Of a stretch of DNA of 40,748 bases, positions 32,349 to 40,591 are shown in pieces; the first letter of the stretch is position 1; each line of letters starts with the position of its first letter. A program made the position numbers and the translations under genes. This stretch comes from Rhodovibrio sodomensis (lineage in GTDB: Bacteria > Pseudomonadota > Alphaproteobacteria > Kiloniellales > Rhodovibrionaceae): the NCBI RefSeq assembly GCF_016583645.1, contig NZ_NRRL01000037.1, forward strand, positions 1-40,748, given 5' to 3'. A model generated the notes under the pieces. The model had not been told where the DNA came from. It did no database searches and was given only the letters and a program-made list of their open reading frames with translations.

Positions 32349-33428
32349 GTGAGTGGACCCACGAGCCCTGGGCATGCCCCTGGGCGTGCCCGCGCGCGCG
32401 GCGGCGTCCGCGCCCAGACCGGCACCTCATCGGCCGGCACCTCACCGGCCGGCACCGGCGCCCCGGTCGCCGGCGCGTCCGGCAGCGCACCGACGTTCGG
32501 CTTCCTGCTGGTGCCGCATTTCTCCCTGTTCGCCTTCGCCTCCGCGCTGGAGCCGTTGCGCGCGGCCAACCGGGCAAGCGGGCACACGCTCTATCGCTGG
32601 CAACTGCTGTCGCCAGACGGCCGGCCCGTGCCCGCCTCCAGCGGGGTCGAGATCAACTGCGACGCCAGTCTGGCGGACGCCGACCGGCTGCATACCGTGC
32701 TGGTGGTCAGCGGGCTTGCCGGGATCGAATACGACGACCAGGGCACGCTCGCCTGGCTGCGCCGGCAGGCCCGGCAGGGGGTGCGGCTGGGGGCCGTTTC
32801 GACCGGCGCCTACCTGCTGGCCCGCGCCGGCCTGCTGGAGGGCTACCGCTGCACGATCCATTGGGAGAACCTGAACGCCTTCGCCGAGGCCTATCCCGAG
32901 CTCGACATCTCCGACGAGTTGTTCGAGATCGACGGCAACCGCCTGACCTGCGCCGGCGGCGAGGCGGCGTTCGACATGATGCTCTCGCTGATCGCGCTCG
33001 AACACGGCCGCGACCTCGCCGCGGCGGTGTCGGAGAACTTCATGCACGAGCGCATCCGCGACCCGCAGGATCGCCAGCGCATGGCGCTGCGTACGCGCCT
33101 GGGCATCTCGCACCCGAAGATGCTGAGTGTGATCGCGCTGATGGAAGCGCACGTCGAGGAGCCGCTGTCACGCGCGGAGCTGGCGCGCCGGGCCGGGCTG
33201 TCGACCCGCCAGCTGGAGCGGCTGTTCCGCAAGTACCTGGGCCGCACGCCGACCCGCTATTACCTGGAGATGCGCCTCCACCGCGCCCGGATGCTGCTGC
33301 ACCAGACGTCGATGTCGGTGCTCGACGTCGCGCTCGCCTGCGGGTTCGTCTCCGCCAGCCACTTCTCCAAGTGCTACCGGGAATATTTCGCCAAGACCCC
33401 ACGGGAGGAACGCACGGTTTCGGGCTAG
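32349..33428 (+). CDS. GlxA/GbdR-like AraC-family transcription regulator
   Basis: This 359-residue regulator has an N-terminal DJ-1/PfpI-like domain (about residues 45-215; FGFLLVPHFSLFAFASALEPLR, VSTGAYLLARAGLLEGYRCTIHWENL) and a C-terminal AraC double helix-turn-helix (about 250-350; LSRAELARRAGLSTRQLERLF, VALACGFVSASHFSKCYREYF). This architecture matches GbdR and related activators of betaine, dimethylglycine and carnitine catabolism. I start it at GTG 32349 with GGGGAGG 5 bases upstream; the preceding frame is low in coding character. The N-terminal 40 residues are low-complexity (Pro/Ala/Gly/Thr). Its TAG stop codon is supplied by palindromic repeat copy 6. Nearby catabolic genes and the betaine-type binding protein are plausible targets. 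Confidence 0.9.
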   Translation: MSGPTSPGHAPGRARARGGVRAQTGTSSAGTSPAGTGAPVAGASGSAPTFGFLLVPHFSLFAFASALEPLRAANRASGHTLYRWQLLSPDGRPVPASSGVEINCDASLADADRLHTVLVVSGLAGIEYDDQGTLAWLRRQARQGVRLGAVSTGAYLLARAGLLEGYRCTIHWENLNAFAEAYPELDISDELFEIDGNRLTCAGGEAAFDMMLSLIALEHGRDLAAAVSENFMHERIRDPQDRQRMALRTRLGISHPKMLSVIALMEAHVEEPLSRAELARRAGLSTRQLERLFRKYLGRTPTRYYLEMRLHRARMLLHQTSMSVLDVALACGFVSASHFSKCYREYFAKTPREERTVSG

Positions 33429-33473
33429 AGCAAGATTCAGCTGAAAGGTGAGGCCACCTCTCGATTTTGCGCT
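33427..33473. repeat. Palindromic repeat, copy 6 (overlaps the regulator stop codon)
   Basis: It begins AGAGCAAGATTCAGCTGAAAGG, with the bulge on the left arm, and ends TCGATTTTGCGCT. The right arm is more worn than in the other copies. Its first bases form the last two of the TAG stop of the regulator gene. Confidence 0.85.
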
Positions 33474-33564
33474 AGGCCCGGCCGGCTCTTTCCCGCGGCC
33501 CCGCAGGGCCCCATCTGCCGGGCGGAGCCAACGAACAGCGTTCAATCTGGGAGAGCGTTCAGCG

Positions 33565-34005
33565 ATGCACGTGCGGACCGGCGGCTGCCTGTGCGGAGCG
33601 GTGCGCTATCACGTCGACGGGCCGATGCGCCCGGTGATCGCCTGCCACTGTCATCAGTGCCGCAAGCAAAGCGGCCACTACTTCGCGGCCAGCCAGGCCG
33701 CGCGCTCCAACGTCGAGATCGCCGGCGGCGAGGCGATCACCTGGTACCGCGCCAGCGACGACGCCGAGCGCGGCTTCTGCAGCCGCTGCGGCAGCGCGCT
33801 GTTCTGGAACTGGGACGGCACCGACCGCCTCTCGATCCTGGCGGGCAGCCTGGACGACGCCACCGGCCTGGCGTTGATCGGCCACATCTACACGGCCGAG
33901 AAGGGCGACTATTACCGGATCGACGACGGGTTGCCGCAGCGCGAAGGCGGTTGCCACGGCGATCCCGTCACCGACCTGACCGGCAGCGCGGAGTGGCCGG
34001 CGTGA
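33565..34005 (+). CDS. GFA-family (glutathione-dependent formaldehyde-activating-like) zinc protein
   Basis: The 146-residue protein has the GFA zinc ligands: CLCG (C8, C10), CHCHQC (C27, C29, C32) and FCSRCG (C72, C75). GFA-type proteins were first linked to the addition of formaldehyde to glutathione, though most members have no proven activity. The context of a flavin demethylase-like gene and folate C1 genes is consistent with formaldehyde handling, but this is inference. The ATG at 33565 has GGGAGAG upstream. Its stop overlaps the GTG start of the next gene. Confidence 0.9.
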   Translation: MHVRTGGCLCGAVRYHVDGPMRPVIACHCHQCRKQSGHYFAASQAARSNVEIAGGEAITWYRASDDAERGFCSRCGSALFWNWDGTDRLSILAGSLDDATGLALIGHIYTAEKGDYYRIDDGLPQREGGCHGDPVTDLTGSAEWPA

Positions 34006-34676
34006 GCGTTTACGACGAGGTCGCAGGCGCGCTTTCCGAATGCGGCCTGCTGCTGCGGGGCGGTTTCCGCGCGACCGCGGGGGACGGCCTGCCGGAGGGC
34101 GATGGGACGGTCCTGATGGTCGGCAACGCCGGCCCGGCTCTGTGGCGGGTGTTCCCGCATGCGCCGGAGGCGCGCGACGGCGCGGCGAACGGCCTCGACC
34201 GCTGGAGCCGGCGCGTGATGACCGAGCTCGCGGCGCGCTTCGGCGCGCGCGCCATCCTGCCGTTCGACGGGCCGCCCTACGCCCCGTTCCAGCGCTGGGC
34301 GCGGCGGGCGGAGCCGGTCGCCCCATCGCCGGTCGGCATCCTGATCCACCCCGACTACGGCCTGTGGCACGCCTACCGCGGCGCGCTGGTGTTTGCCCGC
34401 GCGCTCGACCTGCCGCCGGCCGACGACCGGCCGCGGCCGTGCGACTCCTGCGCGGACCAGCCGTGCCTGACCACCTGCCCGGTGGAAGCGTTCAGCGCCG
34501 CGGGCTACGATGTCGCCGCCTGTTCCGCCCACATCGCGACGCCCGACGGGCAGGACTGCGTCGACGGCGGCTGCCTGGCCCGGCGCGCCTGTCCGGTTGG
34601 CACCGCGTACCGGTACGACGGCGCGCAGGCGTCCTGGCACATGCGGGCCTTTCTCGCCGCCAACCCCGCGGGCTAG
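34002..34676 (+). CDS. Ferredoxin-like cysteine-rich protein
   Basis: The 224-residue protein starts at GTG 34002 inside the stop of the GFA gene, so the two are translationally coupled. The C-terminal third contains eight cysteines, C147, C150, C155, C159, C174, C186, C191 and C197 (CDSCADQPCLTTCP and CVDGGCLARRACPVG). This spacing resembles a two-cluster 4Fe-4S ferredoxin domain of the kind seen in epoxyqueuosine reductase relatives. The N-terminal part is unlike those enzymes. Such proteins are usually annotated only as ferredoxin. Function unknown; electron transfer is the reasonable guess. Confidence 0.82.
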   Translation: MSVYDEVAGALSECGLLLRGGFRATAGDGLPEGDGTVLMVGNAGPALWRVFPHAPEARDGAANGLDRWSRRVMTELAARFGARAILPFDGPPYAPFQRWARRAEPVAPSPVGILIHPDYGLWHAYRGALVFARALDLPPADDRPRPCDSCADQPCLTTCPVEAFSAAGYDVAACSAHIATPDGQDCVDGGCLARRACPVGTAYRYDGAQASWHMRAFLAANPAG

Positions 34677-34725
34677 GCTGCCCGCGCCGCTCCGCCTTCC
34701 GACAGCGCAAGGACACCCCGCGGGC

Positions 34726-35427
34726 ATGCCCGGAAAAGCACTGCTGATCATTCAGATGGACAAGGCGCGCAACGACCGCGTCGCGTCCTGGCTCGGCCGA
34801 CACGGCTACGACCTGGACTACCGCTTCGCCGCCAAGGGCGAGCCGCTGCCCGATCCGGCGACCGCGGACCACGACCTCGCCGTCGTCTACGGCGGCCCGC
34901 AGAGCGCCAACGACACGGTCGAGAAGCCCTACCTGCAGGACGAGATCGACTTCATCCGCGGCTGGTGCGACCGGGAGCGGCCGCTGCTCGGGCTTTGCTT
35001 GGGCGCGCAGCTGCTGGGCAAGGCCTACGGCGGGCAGGTCGGTCCGCATCCCGACGGCCTAAACGAGATCGGCTACGCCGACATCGCCCCGACGGCGGTC
35101 GGGCGGGCGCTGATCCCCGGCCCGATGCGCGTCTTCCACTGGCACACCGAAGGGGTCGAGACCCCGCCCGGCGGCGAGCGCCTGGCGGAAGGGCAGGTGT
35201 TCCCGAACCAGGCGTTCCGATTGGGCGACCACGCCTACGGCCTGCAGTTCCACCCGGAGACCACGGTCGAGATTTTCTCCACCTGGATCGAGGAGGCCGG
35301 GCACATGCTGACCTGGCCCGGCGCCCAGCCGAAGGACGCCATCTTCACCGACGCCAAGCGCCACGACCCGGATCTCGCCCGCTGGCTCGACGGCTTCATG
35401 CAGGGCTTCGTCGGGCCCCGGGGATGA
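34726..35427 (+). CDS. Class I glutamine amidotransferase-like protein
   Basis: The 233-residue GATase1 domain protein has the catalytic triad: C91 in GLCLGAQ, H176 and E178 in LQFHPE. The family splits ammonia from glutamine, or hydrolyses gamma-glutamyl bonds. The sequence resembles free-standing members often labelled GMP synthase-like amidotransferase, and the synthetase half is absent. A gamma-glutamyl-amide hydrolase role would fit methylamine metabolism through gamma-glutamylmethylamide, but nothing in the sequence proves it. The ATG at 34726 follows AAGGACACC, with a modest ribosome binding site. It faces the FAD oxidoreductase gene convergently, 64 bases away. Confidence 0.87.
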   Translation: MPGKALLIIQMDKARNDRVASWLGRHGYDLDYRFAAKGEPLPDPATADHDLAVVYGGPQSANDTVEKPYLQDEIDFIRGWCDRERPLLGLCLGAQLLGKAYGGQVGPHPDGLNEIGYADIAPTAVGRALIPGPMRVFHWHTEGVETPPGGERLAEGQVFPNQAFRLGDHAYGLQFHPETTVEIFSTWIEEAGHMLTWPGAQPKDAIFTDAKRHDPDLARWLDGFMQGFVGPRG

Positions 35428-35491
35428 TGCCGGCGGAAGCAGTCCGTTGAAGCCAGGAATCAACGTAAAATAGCGACTTACACTCGCTTCT

Positions 35492-36835
35492 TCAGCTCCA
35501 GGGGAAGGGGCTGTGGCTGGTCGGGTGCAGCTCGCCCTTGGCGTAGCGGTCGAAGCGGAACGGTTTGAGCAACTCGCTTTCGCCGTTCAAGAGCTCGCCG
35601 GCGACCAGTTGGCCGACCCCGATCATCTTGTAGCCGTGGTTGCTGTCGGCGATCACGTAGACGTTTTCGCGGAAGCGGTCGAACACCGGGAAGCTGTCCG
35701 GCGTGAAGCAGCCGAGCCCGCCAGACGGCTCCTTCTTGTACTTGTGGATCTGTCCTTCGAAGCGCTTCTGGCAGAACGCCAGCGCCGAGCACCACATGTG
35801 CGCGAAGTTGTCGTCGACCACGAACTCCGGGCTCTCCGGGCCGTAGGGATCGACCTGCACCTCGTCGGCGTCGCGCGCAACCGGCTGGGGCATCGCGCCG
35901 CCCTGGATGCCGCCGAAGTTCAGGTCGGGCTTGTAGTAGATGCCCCACAGCTGATCGGTGATCAGGCTGCCGTCGACGTCGGAATAGAGCGGGGCGTCGG
36001 TGTCGACGTGGATCACCGGCGGGCTGTCGCCGCCCACCGTCTTCTGCACGTCGGGCTCGACGCCCAGCACGCCCTCTTCAAGGGCCCAGTAGCGCCACAT
36101 CGGCACGTCGTGGTGGGTCTGGCCGTCCTTGCCCAGGATGTCGACCGTTCCGGGCAGTTCCAGCAGGTCCCAGATCTGCTTCACCCACGGGCCGACGCCG
36201 ACCACGACCTGCTCGCACGCGATTCGGCCGCGGTCGGTCTCGACGGCGGTAACGGCGTTGGAATTCTGCCCGGTCTGGAAGCCGGTGACGGTGACGCCGG
36301 TCACGATCCGCACGCCGGCGGCTTCCGCCTTGCCGGCCAGGCCGTAGATCGACCGGGTGTTGTTGGCGTAGCCGCCCTTCTTCTCGTGCAGGACGCTGGT
36401 GATGCCTTTGGCCTGCCAGTCGTCCAGCAGGCTTTCCATGTACTTCTGACTGTCCCGCGCGCCCTCCACGAACACGCTGTCGTAGCCGATCTTCTGCTGC
36501 TGCTGGTGGATCGAGGCCACGTCGGCGTGCATGCACTCGGGGCTGATCTGCATGTAGCCGACCGGGTGGTAGGAAAACGCCTCGGGGTCGCTCTCCCAGA
36601 CCGCGACCGAGTGGGCCATCAGCTCGCGCATGGCCGGCTGATAGTAGTTGTTGCGCACCACCCCGCAGGCGATCCCGGAGGCGCCGGCGGCGATCCCGGC
36701 CTTGTCGACCACCAGGACGTCGGACCCGTCGCCCTTGCCGGTGGCGTTCAGCTTCTCGGCCAGGTGCCAGGCCGTGGACAGGCCGTGCACGCCGGCCCCG
36801 ATGACGACGTATTTCGCATGGGAGGGCAGGGCCAT
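35492..36835 (-). CDS. FAD-dependent oxidoreductase, sarcosine/dimethylglycine oxidase-like
   Basis: This 447-residue DAO-family flavoprotein has the nucleotide-binding motif VIGAGVHGLSTAWHLA (GxGxxG at residues 13-18), a covalent-flavin-like region ASGIACGVVRNNYYQPAM, and a C-terminal DSFPVFDRFRENVYVIADSNHGYKMIGVGQLVAGEL. Relatives oxidise N-methyl groups of sarcosine, dimethylglycine or related amines, releasing formaldehyde or methylene-THF. Its separate THF-binding domain is missing, so formaldehyde or another C1 acceptor would be the product. The gene diverges from formate-THF ligase (37325) across 489 bases. Start at 36835 follows AGAGAGAAG. The true substrate cannot be decided; the C1 and betaine setting favours an N-methylated glycine. 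Confidence 0.9.
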   Translation of the reverse strand: MALPSHAKYVVIGAGVHGLSTAWHLAEKLNATGKGDGSDVLVVDKAGIAAGASGIACGVVRNNYYQPAMRELMAHSVAVWESDPEAFSYHPVGYMQISPECMHADVASIHQQQQKIGYDSVFVEGARDSQKYMESLLDDWQAKGITSVLHEKKGGYANNTRSIYGLAGKAEAAGVRIVTGVTVTGFQTGQNSNAVTAVETDRGRIACEQVVVGVGPWVKQIWDLLELPGTVDILGKDGQTHHDVPMWRYWALEEGVLGVEPDVQKTVGGDSPPVIHVDTDAPLYSDVDGSLITDQLWGIYYKPDLNFGGIQGGAMPQPVARDADEVQVDPYGPESPEFVVDDNFAHMWCSALAFCQKRFEGQIHKYKKEPSGGLGCFTPDSFPVFDRFRENVYVIADSNHGYKMIGVGQLVAGELLNGESELLKPFRFDRYAKGELHPTSHSPFPWS

Positions 36836-37324
36836 GGAGCTTCTCTCTATCCCGTTGGCGCGCCGGCCAAGGCGGCGCGGGTGGCGTCTGACGGCTCCTA
36901 GCGTTACGCCACGCCGCGCCCGGCCATTGCCGGAAATTCGACGCCGGCTGGTCTCTCAGAGACAGGCCGCCGACAAAGCCGGCCGGTGCGGGCGCGGAGC
37001 GGACGGGACGAAGGCCTTGGCGGACCCGCCGCGACGGATCGTGGCGGCGGGCCATGGGCCGGCGATTTCAAGGCGCTGGGCGGCGCTTCTCCACCCGCTG
37101 CGCCGCCCGCCGCGCGCGGTTTCGACGGGTGTGGGCGCAACCCTACCGGTTGCCGTGCGTTCACGCGCAGTGTAAGCCCGAACCCAAGTCCTAAGCCGAT
37201 CGCCGGGCAAGATCGCGGAAGGTCTGGTCACCGGCCGGGCGAGTCTTGTCCGCGGGGTCGCGAGAAAAACCGGGCCCGGTCGCGTCGTCACGACGTTGGC
37301 CGGGCGAGACAGGGGGGAAGCGCC
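36836..37324. other. Divergent intergenic region upstream of formate-THF ligase
   Basis: These 489 bases separate the FAD oxidoreductase and formate-THF ligase genes. It contains a perfect 12-bp palindrome ACCGGGCCCGGT at 37269-37280. A repeated GGCCGGGCGAG word occurs at 37233-37243 and 37298-37308, either side of the palindrome, and could be an operator pair. I looked for glycine and THF riboswitch elements and found none that I could defend. The GGGGGGAAG ribosome binding site of the ligase is at about 37312-37320. Confidence 0.45.
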
Positions 37325-38992
37325 ATGAGCGACATCGATATCGCCCGCGCCGCCAAGACCGAGCGCATCGAACGGATCGGCGAGAAGCTTGGGATCCCGG
37401 AGGACGAACTGCTTCCCTACGGCCGCACCAAGGCCAAGGTTTCCTACGATTACCTGCGCTCCCTCGAAGGCCGGTCGGACGGCAAGCTGGTGCTGGTGAC
37501 CGCGCTCACCCCGACCCCGGCGGGCGAGGGCAAGACCACGACGACCGTCGGCCTGGGCGATGCGCTGAACCGGATCGGAACGCGCACGGCGATCTGCCTG
37601 CGCGAGCCCTCGCTCGGCCCCTGCTTCGGCATGAAGGGCGGGGCTGCCGGCGGCGGCCATGCCCAGGTGGTGCCGATGGAAGACATCAACCTGCACTTCA
37701 CCGGCGACTTCCACGCGATCACCAGCGCGCACAACCTGCTGGCCGCGCTGATCGACAACCATATCCACTGGTCCAACGACCTCGGCTTCGACACCCGCCG
37801 GATCGCCTGGAACCGGGTGATGGACATCAATGACCGCGCGCTGCGCCAGATCACGGTTGGCCGGGGCGGCCCGGCCAACGGCTTCCCGCGCGAGGAGAGC
37901 TTCGACATCACGGTCGCGAGCGAGGTCATGGCGATCTTCTGCCTGGCGACCGATCTCGCCGATCTGGAGCGGCGCCTGGCGTCGATCGTGATCGGCTACA
38001 CCCGTGATCTGACGCCGATCACCGCGGGCGACCTGCAGGCCGAGGGGCCGATGGCGGTGCTGCTGCGCGACGCGCTGATGCCGAACCTGGCGCAGACGCT
38101 GGAGAACAACCCGACGTTCGTCCACGGCGGTCCGTTCGCCAACATCGCCCACGGCTGCAACAGCGTGGTGGCGACGCGGGCGGCCCTGAAGCTGGCCGAC
38201 TACACTGTGACCGAGGCCGGCTTCGGCGCCGACCTGGGCGCGGAGAAATTCTTCAACATCAAGTGCCGCAAGGCCGGACTGAAGCCGAACTGCGCGGTCG
38301 TGGTCGCAACCGTGCGCGCGCTCAAGATGCACGGCGGCGCGGCGAAGGGCGAGTTGGACAAGGAAGATGTGGCCGCGGTCAAGGCAGGCTGCGCCAACCT
38401 CGGCCGGCACGTCGCCAACGTGAAGGGCTTCGGCGTCCCGGTGGTGGTCGGGATCAACCGCTTCCACGCCGACACCGATGCCGAGATCCAGGCGGTCCTG
38501 GACTACTGCGCGGCGCATGACACCCCGGCGGTGACCTGCACGCACTACGCCGACGGCGGCGCGGGCGCGGAAGCGCTGGCGCACAAGGTGGTCGAGCTGA
38601 CCGAGGCCGGCACCGACGCCTTCCAGCCGCTCTACCCGGACGACCAGGACCTGTGGGAGAAGGTGCGCACGATCGCCACGCGCCTATACGGCGCCAAGGA
38701 CATCGACGCCGACGCGAAGGTGCGCGCCCGTTTCAAGGAACTGCAGGAGCAGGGCTACGGCAGCTTCCCGATCTGTATGGCGAAGACGCAGTATTCCTTC
38801 TCCGCCGATCCCACCGCCCGCGGGGCGCCGGAGGGCCACGTGGTGCCGATCCGCGAGGTTCGGGTGAGCGCGGGCGCCGGCTTCCTGGTGGTGCTGGCCG
38901 GCGGGATCATGACCATGCCGGGCCTGCCCCGGCGGCCGGCGGCGATGGACATCCACCTGGACGACCAGGGCCAGGTCGCGGGCCTGTTCTAG
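37325..38992 (+). CDS. fhs: Formate--tetrahydrofolate ligase
   Basis: This cytosolic enzyme of 555 residues, the usual length, makes 10-formyl-THF from formate, THF and ATP, or runs in reverse to release formate. The nucleotide motif TPAGEGKTT is at residues 64-72. Other family text includes [74 protein letters not shown] and the C-terminal [16 protein letters not shown]. It provides entry or exit for C1 units in the folate pool and so connects with the MetF-like and demethylase-like genes. The TAG stop codon is made by palindromic repeat copy 7. Confidence 0.97.
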   Translation: MSDIDIARAAKTERIERIGEKLGIPEDELLPYGRTKAKVSYDYLRSLEGRSDGKLVLVTALTPTPAGEGKTTTTVGLGDALNRIGTRTAICLREPSLGPCFGMKGGAAGGGHAQVVPMEDINLHFTGDFHAITSAHNLLAALIDNHIHWSNDLGFDTRRIAWNRVMDINDRALRQITVGRGGPANGFPREESFDITVASEVMAIFCLATDLADLERRLASIVIGYTRDLTPITAGDLQAEGPMAVLLRDALMPNLAQTLENNPTFVHGGPFANIAHGCNSVVATRAALKLADYTVTEAGFGADLGAEKFFNIKCRKAGLKPNCAVVVATVRALKMHGGAAKGELDKEDVAAVKAGCANLGRHVANVKGFGVPVVVGINRFHADTDAEIQAVLDYCAAHDTPAVTCTHYADGGAGAEALAHKVVELTEAGTDAFQPLYPDDQDLWEKVRTIATRLYGAKDIDADAKVRARFKELQEQGYGSFPICMAKTQYSFSADPTARGAPEGHVVPIREVRVSAGAGFLVVLAGGIMTMPGLPRRPAAMDIHLDDQGQVAGLF

Positions 38993-39040
38993 AGCAAAAT
39001 CGATGAAGGTCGAGTCGACCTTCATCGTGAATCTTGCTCT
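38991..39040. repeat. Palindromic repeat, copy 7 (overlaps the fhs stop codon)
   Basis: The best-preserved copy: AGAGCAAAATCGATGAAGG pairs with CCTTCATCG, followed by TGAATCTTGCTCT, with a GTCGAGTCGAC centre. It lies between the convergent fhs and DUF4174 genes, where it could end transcription from both sides. Confidence 0.92.
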
Positions 39041-39123
39041 AGGGCTCGGCCAGCGACTGCCGGCCCGACCCGCAGGCGTCGGCGCGTGAGCGCCGTGTGC
39101 CGGATCGGGCGCGTTCCCGCGGC

Positions 39124-39585
39124 TCAGCCCGAGGTGTCTTGCTCGCGCATCTCGCGCCGTCGCATCGGCATGGCGTCGATCGTCTGGAACAGCTTGGACG
39201 CCGGGATCAGTCCGTCGCGGCGCAGCTTCTGCGTGCCGTCCTTGCCCACCAGGATCGCCGCGAACCGGTCTTCAGGAACGTCGTAACGCTGGCGCAGCGC
39301 CGCGTTCGCCAGGTCCTTGGCGCGCGTCCCGTCGACCGTGACCGGCCGGTCGCCGGCGACCACGATCGTCACCATGTCGCGGTCCCGCCAGCCCTCGGCG
39401 TGGGTCGCCGCGATTTCGAGCTGGCGCCGCAGCGCCGGACCGCCGGCTGCCGGCGCGAATATCAGCAGCGGTCGGTTCTGCCATTGGAAGCGCTGCATGC
39501 CGGCCTCGCTTGCAGCCGCCGCGCCCACGGCCAGAAGCGTCAGGGCGGCCAGGTACACGACTGGTCTCATAACGGTTTTCGCCAC
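39124..39585 (-). CDS. DUF4174 periplasmic protein
   Basis: The 153-residue exported protein has a signal peptide (MRPVVYLAALTLLAVGAAAASEA). Its mature part matches the DUF4174 thioredoxin-like pattern: QWQNRPLLIFAPA, WRDRDMVTIVVAGD, VPEDRFAAILVGKDGTQKLRRDGLI and FQTIDAMPMRRREMR. Start choice is uncertain: GTG at 39585 has GGGGG upstream, while ATG at 39570 begins the signal peptide directly. Function is unknown. It converges on fhs across repeat copy 7 and diverges from the amidohydrolase at 39746. Confidence 0.85.
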   Translation of the reverse strand: MAKTVMRPVVYLAALTLLAVGAAAASEAGMQRFQWQNRPLLIFAPAAGGPALRRQLEIAATHAEGWRDRDMVTIVVAGDRPVTVDGTRAKDLANAALRQRYDVPEDRFAAILVGKDGTQKLRRDGLIPASKLFQTIDAMPMRRREMREQDTSG

Positions 39586-39745
39586 ACCGACCCCCGAGAT
39601 GGCAGTTGCAGTCGGCCGCCCGCGAACTGGGGCCGGGGTGCGCGCCCGTCCAGCGCCCCTTCACCCGGCGGCCCGGCTGGTCTATCACGCCCGCCGCCGC
39701 CCGCACGCCGATAACCCGCAAGCCGACAGGGGGACCTACGCGCCC

Positions 39746-40546
39746 ATGGTGTACAAGGTCGTCGAGGGCACCGGCCCGTTGGTCGTGTCGATGCCGCACG
39801 CCGGCGCGCTGACGCCCGAGGAGATCGCCGAGCGGATGACCGACGCCGGCCGCGCCGCCGCCGACAGCGACTGGCACGTCAACCGCCTCTACGACTTTCT
39901 GGCCACCCTCGAGGTGCCGCACATCCGCTCGATCTACTCGCGCTACGTCTGCGACCTGAACCGGCCGCCGGCCGGCTCGCCGCTCTACGAGGGCGCGGCG
40001 CCGAGCCGGCTGTGCCCGACCCACAGCTTCGACGGGGAGCCGATCTACCAGGACGGCTGCGAACCGGACGAGGACGAGATCCGCTCGCGCTGGCGCGACT
40101 ACTGGCAGCCCTACCACCTGGCGCTCGCCAACCTGATGCTGCAGGCGAAGGACCGTTACGGCGTGGTCGTGCTGCTGGAGGCGCACACCGTCCGCAGCCA
40201 GATCCCGAGCCTGTTCGAGGGCACGCTGCCGGACTTCAGCATCGGGACCCGCGGCGCCGCCAGCTGCGCGCCCGAGCTGCGCGAACGCGTCGCCGAGGTG
40301 GTCCGCGCGGCCGAGGGCTACAGCCACACGCTCGACGGCCGCTTTCAAGGCGGCTTCATCACCCGCAGCTACGGCCGCCCGGATGAGGGCACCCACGCCT
40401 TGCAGGTCGAGCTCGCCCAGCGCACCTACATGCAGGAATCCCCGCCCTGGACCTACAGCAACAAAGGCGGCGGGTCGGTTCGCCCTCACCTGCGCCGGAT
40501 CGTCGAGACGATGCGGGAATGGGCCGAGGCGCACGCGAACCGGTAG
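39746..40546 (+). CDS. N-formylglutamate amidohydrolase
   Basis: This 266-residue zinc hydrolase of the N-formylglutamate deformylase family would release formate and glutamate, as in the last step of one histidine-degradation route. Family features are VVSMPHAGALTPEEI near the N-terminus, DSDWHVNRLYDF, YSRYVCDLNRPP, LLEAHTVRSQIPSLFEGTLPDFSIGT and HALQVELAQRTYMQE near the C-terminus. The ATG at 39746 has CAGGGGGA about 12 bases upstream; a far upstream in-frame start is not supported. No other hut genes are in the window. Formate released here could be used by formate-THF ligase, a connection based on position only. Confidence 0.92.
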   Translation: MVYKVVEGTGPLVVSMPHAGALTPEEIAERMTDAGRAAADSDWHVNRLYDFLATLEVPHIRSIYSRYVCDLNRPPAGSPLYEGAAPSRLCPTHSFDGEPIYQDGCEPDEDEIRSRWRDYWQPYHLALANLMLQAKDRYGVVVLLEAHTVRSQIPSLFEGTLPDFSIGTRGAASCAPELRERVAEVVRAAEGYSHTLDGRFQGGFITRSYGRPDEGTHALQVELAQRTYMQESPPWTYSNKGGGSVRPHLRRIVETMREWAEAHANR

Positions 40547-40591
40547 GCGCACGTAGCGCTGTTCGATTGGAAGCGGACCGCTTCGGCGGGT

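Noticed and set aside
36836..37324. Glycine or THF riboswitch before fhs
   Set aside because: No conserved aptamer elements could be aligned by eye; only a simple palindrome and a short direct repeat are seen.
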